64,000 nt of DNA, taken from contig CM054179.1 of assembly GCA_028829895.1 (NCBI GenBank), positions 98,062,875-98,126,874 on the forward strand, in the 5' to 3' direction. Shown here piece after piece: positions 61,752 through 64,000 of the stretch. Both the position numbers and the translations under genes were made by a program. Numbering within the stretch: the first letter of the stretch is position 1; every line of letters begins with the position of its first letter. This DNA comes from Sinotaia quadrata (Eukaryota; Mollusca; Gastropoda; Architaenioglossa; Viviparidae). The notes under the pieces are model-generated. The model did no database searches and was not told where the DNA came from. It saw only the letters and a program-made list of their open reading frames with translations.

Positions 61752-61784
61752 TCTTATCATATCAGCACATGGCAGACTCTCATA
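61752..61784. promoter_or_regulatory. Element shared with the other SRCR promoter, copy 2
   Basis: TCTTATCATATCAGCACATG, 3 nt, GACTCTCATA; see 59612-59645. It lies 399 nt upstream of the plus-strand start codon. Confidence 0.4.
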
Positions 61785-61856
61785 CCAATACATGACTTTG
61801 TTCACATACGACAATCTAAATTCATGAAATAGGCTGTCAAATATTTCGTAAATTAA

Positions 61857-61905
61857 CATATGGATGGATGGATGGATGGATGGATAGATAGACGGATGGA
61901 GAGAG
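61857..61905. repeat. (ATGG)n microsatellite
   Basis: ATGG units followed by ATAG/ACGG variants and a short GA run. Confidence 0.93.
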
Positions 61906-62092
61906 AGAAAGATCCGCTTATGACTAATATGACATTTGTATCCCCAACAGTGATCAAAATAATATTACTACTACTGTTACTGGTGTTATGTGTATAAAAT
62001 ATCCGGATAAAAATAGCATCAACAGTCTGATCTTTCACAAGGCAAATAAATATTCAGGTCAAGTTGATGTTCCACATGCGTTATCTTTTCGA

Positions 62093-62099
62093 TATAAAT
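62093..62099 (+). promoter_or_regulatory. TATA box of the plus-strand SRCR gene
   Basis: TATAAAT, 90 nt upstream of the ATG at 62183, nearly the same spacing as in the divergent paralogue. Confidence 0.6.
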
Positions 62100-62182
62100 T
62101 CTTTGTTAGAACACTGAAAGTGCACAGCAGTCTTTCCCCGCAAAATCCATTGTCAGGAAGAACACTATTTTTCTATCTTGAA

Positions 62183-62429
62183 ATGGCCGTCAGTAGTTTC
62201 ACACAGTTGTTTTTGGCCATTTCTCTTTTTATAACCCTGCTTATGGTTTGTATATCGACACAAGAGGTTGGAAGATTTCAAGACGAAATGAGCGTGGAAA
62301 GTAAAATGGCAAAAATTGCAAAACTCCGAGAACAAGTGGCTGCCATCAGAAGTTCTTTGCTATCTGAACAGAGAAACTTGAAGGATCTTCTTCACAGCGC
62401 AAAATGGCGGACAGATTTCACGATGTTAC
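62183..62429 (+). CDS. SRCR paralogue, exon 1: signal peptide and coiled coil
   Basis: Start of a second secreted SRCR protein. The frame is open upstream to 61988, but the ATG at 62183 is chosen because it has good context (G at -3 and +4), follows the TATA box and opens a clear signal peptide (MAVSSFTQLFLAISLFIT, LLMVC). A heptad-rich charged region follows (EMSVESKMAKIAKLREQV, LLSEQRNLKDLLHSAKW). The donor is TTAC|GTAAGT, phase 1. It has the same exon size class, phase and K-W-R motif as exon 1 at 59250-59463, but primary sequence is otherwise much diverged. This indicates an old duplication or fast evolution. Confidence 0.87.
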
Positions 62430-62700
62430 GTAAGTTTCTTTGGGAAAAAGTGTAAAAGAATAAGTTTCCTTCTTATAAAATATAAATGTGCGAAATGTCA
62501 GAGCAGTTATAACGACATTGTAAAGAGTTCATACTATATTGTTTCGCTTTCTTTGTTTTATAAGCCTTTTCTTTTTTAAGTTAAAAGTAAATCATGAAAT
62601 AATGATTATTATAATACCATTTTATTTCGATAGGTTTGTAATTCGTAATGTATTAAAATGTTGATTGCTTTGTAAACAATTTTATTTTGAATATTTCCAG

Positions 62701-62784
62701 TAAATTACAATCACGATCGGTTGGAGAGTGTCCGAAAGCGCCAAGCTATCGATCCATCGATTCCTGTCTGTATCAATCAACGTG
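62701..62784 (+). CDS. SRCR paralogue, exon 2: linker
   Basis: 84 bp, phase 1 in (ATATTTCCAG|TA) and phase 1 out (CGTG|GTAAGT). The peptide runs LNYNHDRLESVRKRQAID, PSIPVCINQR: basic, with one cysteine, matching the minus-strand exon 2 in phase and layout. RKRQ is a possible furin-type site. Confidence 0.85.
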
Positions 62785-62986
62785 GTAAGTTGGTGATGTT
62801 TTTTTTACAAATTGATGGATGACAAGCCACACTTAATTAACCATATTTACAGTCATATCTATTCATGATGTTGCCTAAAGTGTTTACTAGAGCTCCGAAC
62901 TAGATACACATTATCAACATACTGTTTATCCCAAACGTTTTGAAACAAGTGTAATCCGATTTCTATACGTTGTGGTCAATCTACAG

Positions 62987-63128
62987 ACCGTGTCAGACTG
63001 GTGAACGGAACAAAGGTTTCCGAGGGTCGAGTGGAAGTATTTGTGGACACCCAGTGGTCTTCTGTGTCTCAGAGCACCTTCAGCCAAACTGATGCGGTCA
63101 TTGTTTGCAGTGTTCTTGGATTTTATGG
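62987..63128 (+). CDS. SRCR paralogue, exon 3: first half of an SRCR domain
   Basis: 142 bp, the same as all three first-half exons of the other gene. Phase 1 in (ATCTACAG|AC), phase 2 out (TATGG|GTTAGG). The peptide runs DRVRLVNGTKVSEGRVEV, FVDTQWSSVSQSTFSQT, DAVIVCSVLGFYG. C3 is present, C2 is serine (SSVSQSTF), and NGT keeps the glycosylation sequon. The second half of the domain should lie beyond the window, which makes this gene partial. Confidence 0.9.
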
Positions 63129-63263
63129 GTTAGGTTTGAGGAATAATATATTAAAACTCATATTACTTTGTTTCCAATAAGTATATGAATACTTATCACT
63201 TTCTCATGAATAGTGTAAAGCATTTTTACCGTGTGTATACATGCACCTGTTAGCATTAGTCAT
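63129..63263 (+). other. Start of intron 3 of the SRCR paralogue
   Basis: The donor GTTAGG is weaker than the others. No feature before repeat Z. Confidence 0.5.
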
Positions 63264-64000
63264 TGTTACGTTTCCAGTATTTATTTAAAGACCCTGCTTA
63301 GAATAATTAAAAGACTTTAAATATAATTAATTCTTTCTCTCATATTCTATGCAGACTGGTTGCTCAATTTACTATTTGACTAATTAAAAATGTGTCTTGT
63401 AGTTCAGACGACAAATTTACAAACTAATAAACTGCGAACTTTTAGCTAGATTAAAGACCGTTAAATTCCTCTAAATTAATATGCATTCATTATCAACATT
63501 CTGCTCATTCGCCCCCATTTAATCTAAGAAAATATCTATTGGTCTATCATGCATATAAATTAACTACTAAGAGGTATTAACAAAGAAAATAAGATTTAAT
63601 AAGGTTTTACAAGTTAACAATAATCAAAGTACGATCGCGAATAGTCTATTTCTCTATTCTCTATGCATACATGCTTATTCGATAACTAGCGAATTGCCGT
63701 CAACTGTTCTTTGAATATTTGCATAAGCATTTGGTAATACTCAGCTGATTGTTCTGTATCTGCTTGGTCTCTTTGACTCGGTCAGCCAGTCTAATTTCAC
63801 AGTTTCACTACAGCGATGACGCACGTGGCATCTAGGAAGGTGTTCCTTTGAGTTGCTAGCGAACTTGAATTTTAGTGGCGTGGACCCTCAGAAATGAACT
63901 CATACATCGAGCTCAAACCAGTTGTGACCAGATGAACAGGGCAAGCAAACGTAAAGCCAGGGTAAGGCAACGTAAAGCCAGGACCGACCTAGGGAAATAA
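63264..64000 (+). repeat. Dispersed repeat 'Z', copy 2 (cut by window end)
   Basis: Starts TGTTACGTTTCCAGTATTTA and is collinear with 56836-57650 throughout, including the terminal AAGCCAGG/AAGGCAA-rich tract. It lies 136 bp after the SRCR exon. Confidence 0.85.

Overview
The window looks like animal nuclear DNA, most likely from a mollusc and perhaps a gastropod. It is AT-rich, with short coding exons, kilobase introns and canonical GT-AG splice sites. Microsatellites and minisatellites are very dense, and retroelement and hAT fossils are common. The species cannot be named from the sequence alone. Most long reading frames are microsatellite artefacts (poly-Leu, SIYL, TH or CV frames). The real coding content is a few exons, which I joined by splice phase.

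Layout. (1) 1-1383 (+) is the 3' end of a gene with a polar, serine-rich C-terminal tail, followed by its 3' flank. (2) About 2.4-30 kb has no gene I can support. It holds many tandem repeats (periods 20-72 bp), long GATA/CTAT, GT and GA arrays, a 78-bp hAT MITE at 21.9 kb, and a tRNA-derived SINE beside a LINE 5' fragment at 27.5-28 kb. (3) 30281-59463 (-) is one gene of at least eight exons. It encodes a secreted protein with a signal peptide, a short coiled coil, a linker, and then three SRCR domains, each split over two exons by a phase-2 intron. Its 3' end was not found. Its introns contain LINE, Gypsy and hAT copies, nested dispersed repeats and a 40-bp-arm palindrome. (4) 62183-63128 (+) is the 5' end of a paralogue with the same exon plan (signal peptide/coiled coil, linker, first half of an SRCR domain). 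It continues past the window.

The two SRCR genes are divergent. Their start codons are about 2.7 kb apart and each has a TATA box 90-98 nt upstream of the ATG. They look like a duplicated head-to-head pair of secreted, probably oligomeric, SRCR proteins of the kind usually linked to recognition or immunity; that role is inferred from the family only. Their SRCR domains lose cysteines in whole disulfide pairs. Domain 1 lacks the C5-C6 loop, domain 3 lacks both C2 and C7, domain 2 is a complete group A domain, and the + strand paralogue lacks C2. A 34-unit GT repeat forms the splice-acceptor tract of the shortened exon. These points, together with the nested transposon layers, are the most interesting content of the window.
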